This document shows positions 47,421 to 47,612 of a DNA stretch of 47,612 nucleotides, piece by piece (the first letter of the stretch is position 1; each line of letters starts with the position of its first letter). The stretch is from Actinomadura sp. 6K520 (GTDB lineage Bacteria > Actinomycetota > Actinomycetes > Streptosporangiales > Streptosporangiaceae), in the NCBI RefSeq assembly GCF_004349245.1, contig NZ_SMLC01000047.1, positions 1 to 47,612 on the forward strand, in the 5' to 3' direction. The translations under genes and the position numbers were made by a program. The notes below the pieces were generated by a model. That model was not told where the DNA came from, searched no databases, and worked only from the letters and a program-made list of their open reading frames with translations.

Positions 47421-47612
47421 GGTACCGCCGGACGCTGCGTCCCATTAACCCGCCGGCGGGGCGGCACGGGCCGGCGAATGCGGCAGTCTTGGCCGGCCCC
47501 TTACCCGGTGCACACCGGATCGAGGCACGATCGGCCGTTTCCGTTCCCCGGACATGACCGGGCACGGCGGGAAGGCGAGGATTGGCGGGAGCGAGATGTG
47601 AGGGCGGGGGGA

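Noticed and set aside
1..47612. CRISPR array, prophage or insertion sequence
   Set aside because: No regularly spaced repeats, transposase, integrase or phage structural gene is seen in the window.

Overview
The window is 47.6 kb of very GC-rich DNA. It shows strong G/C preference at third codon positions, many GTG starts, many 4-bp stop/start overlaps, and actinobacterial families (WhiJ-like XRE/DUF397, mycothiol-type DinB, SCO6745, DUF5753). This points to a chromosomal segment of a filamentous actinomycete, most likely near Actinomadura/Thermomonosporaceae; the genus is an inference. There are no rRNA genes, CRISPR arrays, transposases, phage genes or confident tRNAs.

Layout. 1-2.3 kb: the 3' part of an L,D-transpeptidase and a sulfotransferase-like protein. 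2.3-5.7 kb: a WhiJ-type regulatory cassette (HATPase, XRE-DUF5753, two tandem DUF397 genes), then a 34-codon peptide gene 3 nt upstream of a long protein-L-isoaspartyl-methyltransferase homologue. That pair is a candidate aspartimide (imiditide/pamtide-type) RiPP locus. 5.7-10.3 kb: HxlR/NAD(P)H-binding pair, a drug-type MFS pump, MerR/class IV aminotransferase with a clear MerR operator, and ArsI with two operator-like repeats. 10.5-18.6 kb: coiled-coil protein, GMC oxidoreductase, SCO6745-family protein bounded by a 25-bp direct repeat, lipoprotein, DMT transporter, HATPase and acyl-CoA ligase.

18.8-24.5 kb: poxB-like TPP enzyme divergent from a MarR gene, then a homogentisate operon (hmgA, an unknown gene, fumarylacetoacetase). 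Identical GTTAA-N4-TTAAC dyads lie in both control regions. 24.5-29.2 kb: ECF sigma/CU044_5270 pair, LacI regulator, and a divergent MFS protein fused in frame to a SnoaL-like domain, with a 16-bp operator between them. 29.2-32.8 kb: a DGPF (YciI-like) protein and an ECF42-type sigma factor, a 53-codon small gene, and an MFS pump. The promoter regions of the DGPF operon and the pump are near-identical copies in inverted orientation.

32.9-38.4 kb: RidA/AhpD-like operon and Rrf2 regulator sharing dyads, a GNAT acetyltransferase, then a secreted NlpC/P60-like enzyme divergent from a membrane-anchored HTH protein whose outer domain is a paralogue with both catalytic residues lost. An ArsR-like/M23 peptidase operon with a leaderless promoter follows. 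38.4-47.6 kb: DinB-type protein, AraC regulator, methyltransferase, a highly structured intergenic region, a strange Arg/Gly/Leu repeat protein, pyrD, a CaCA exchanger, a large methyltransferase, a lipoprotein amidase and a small unknown protein.

Functional assignments rest on motif recognition by eye; no database search was run.
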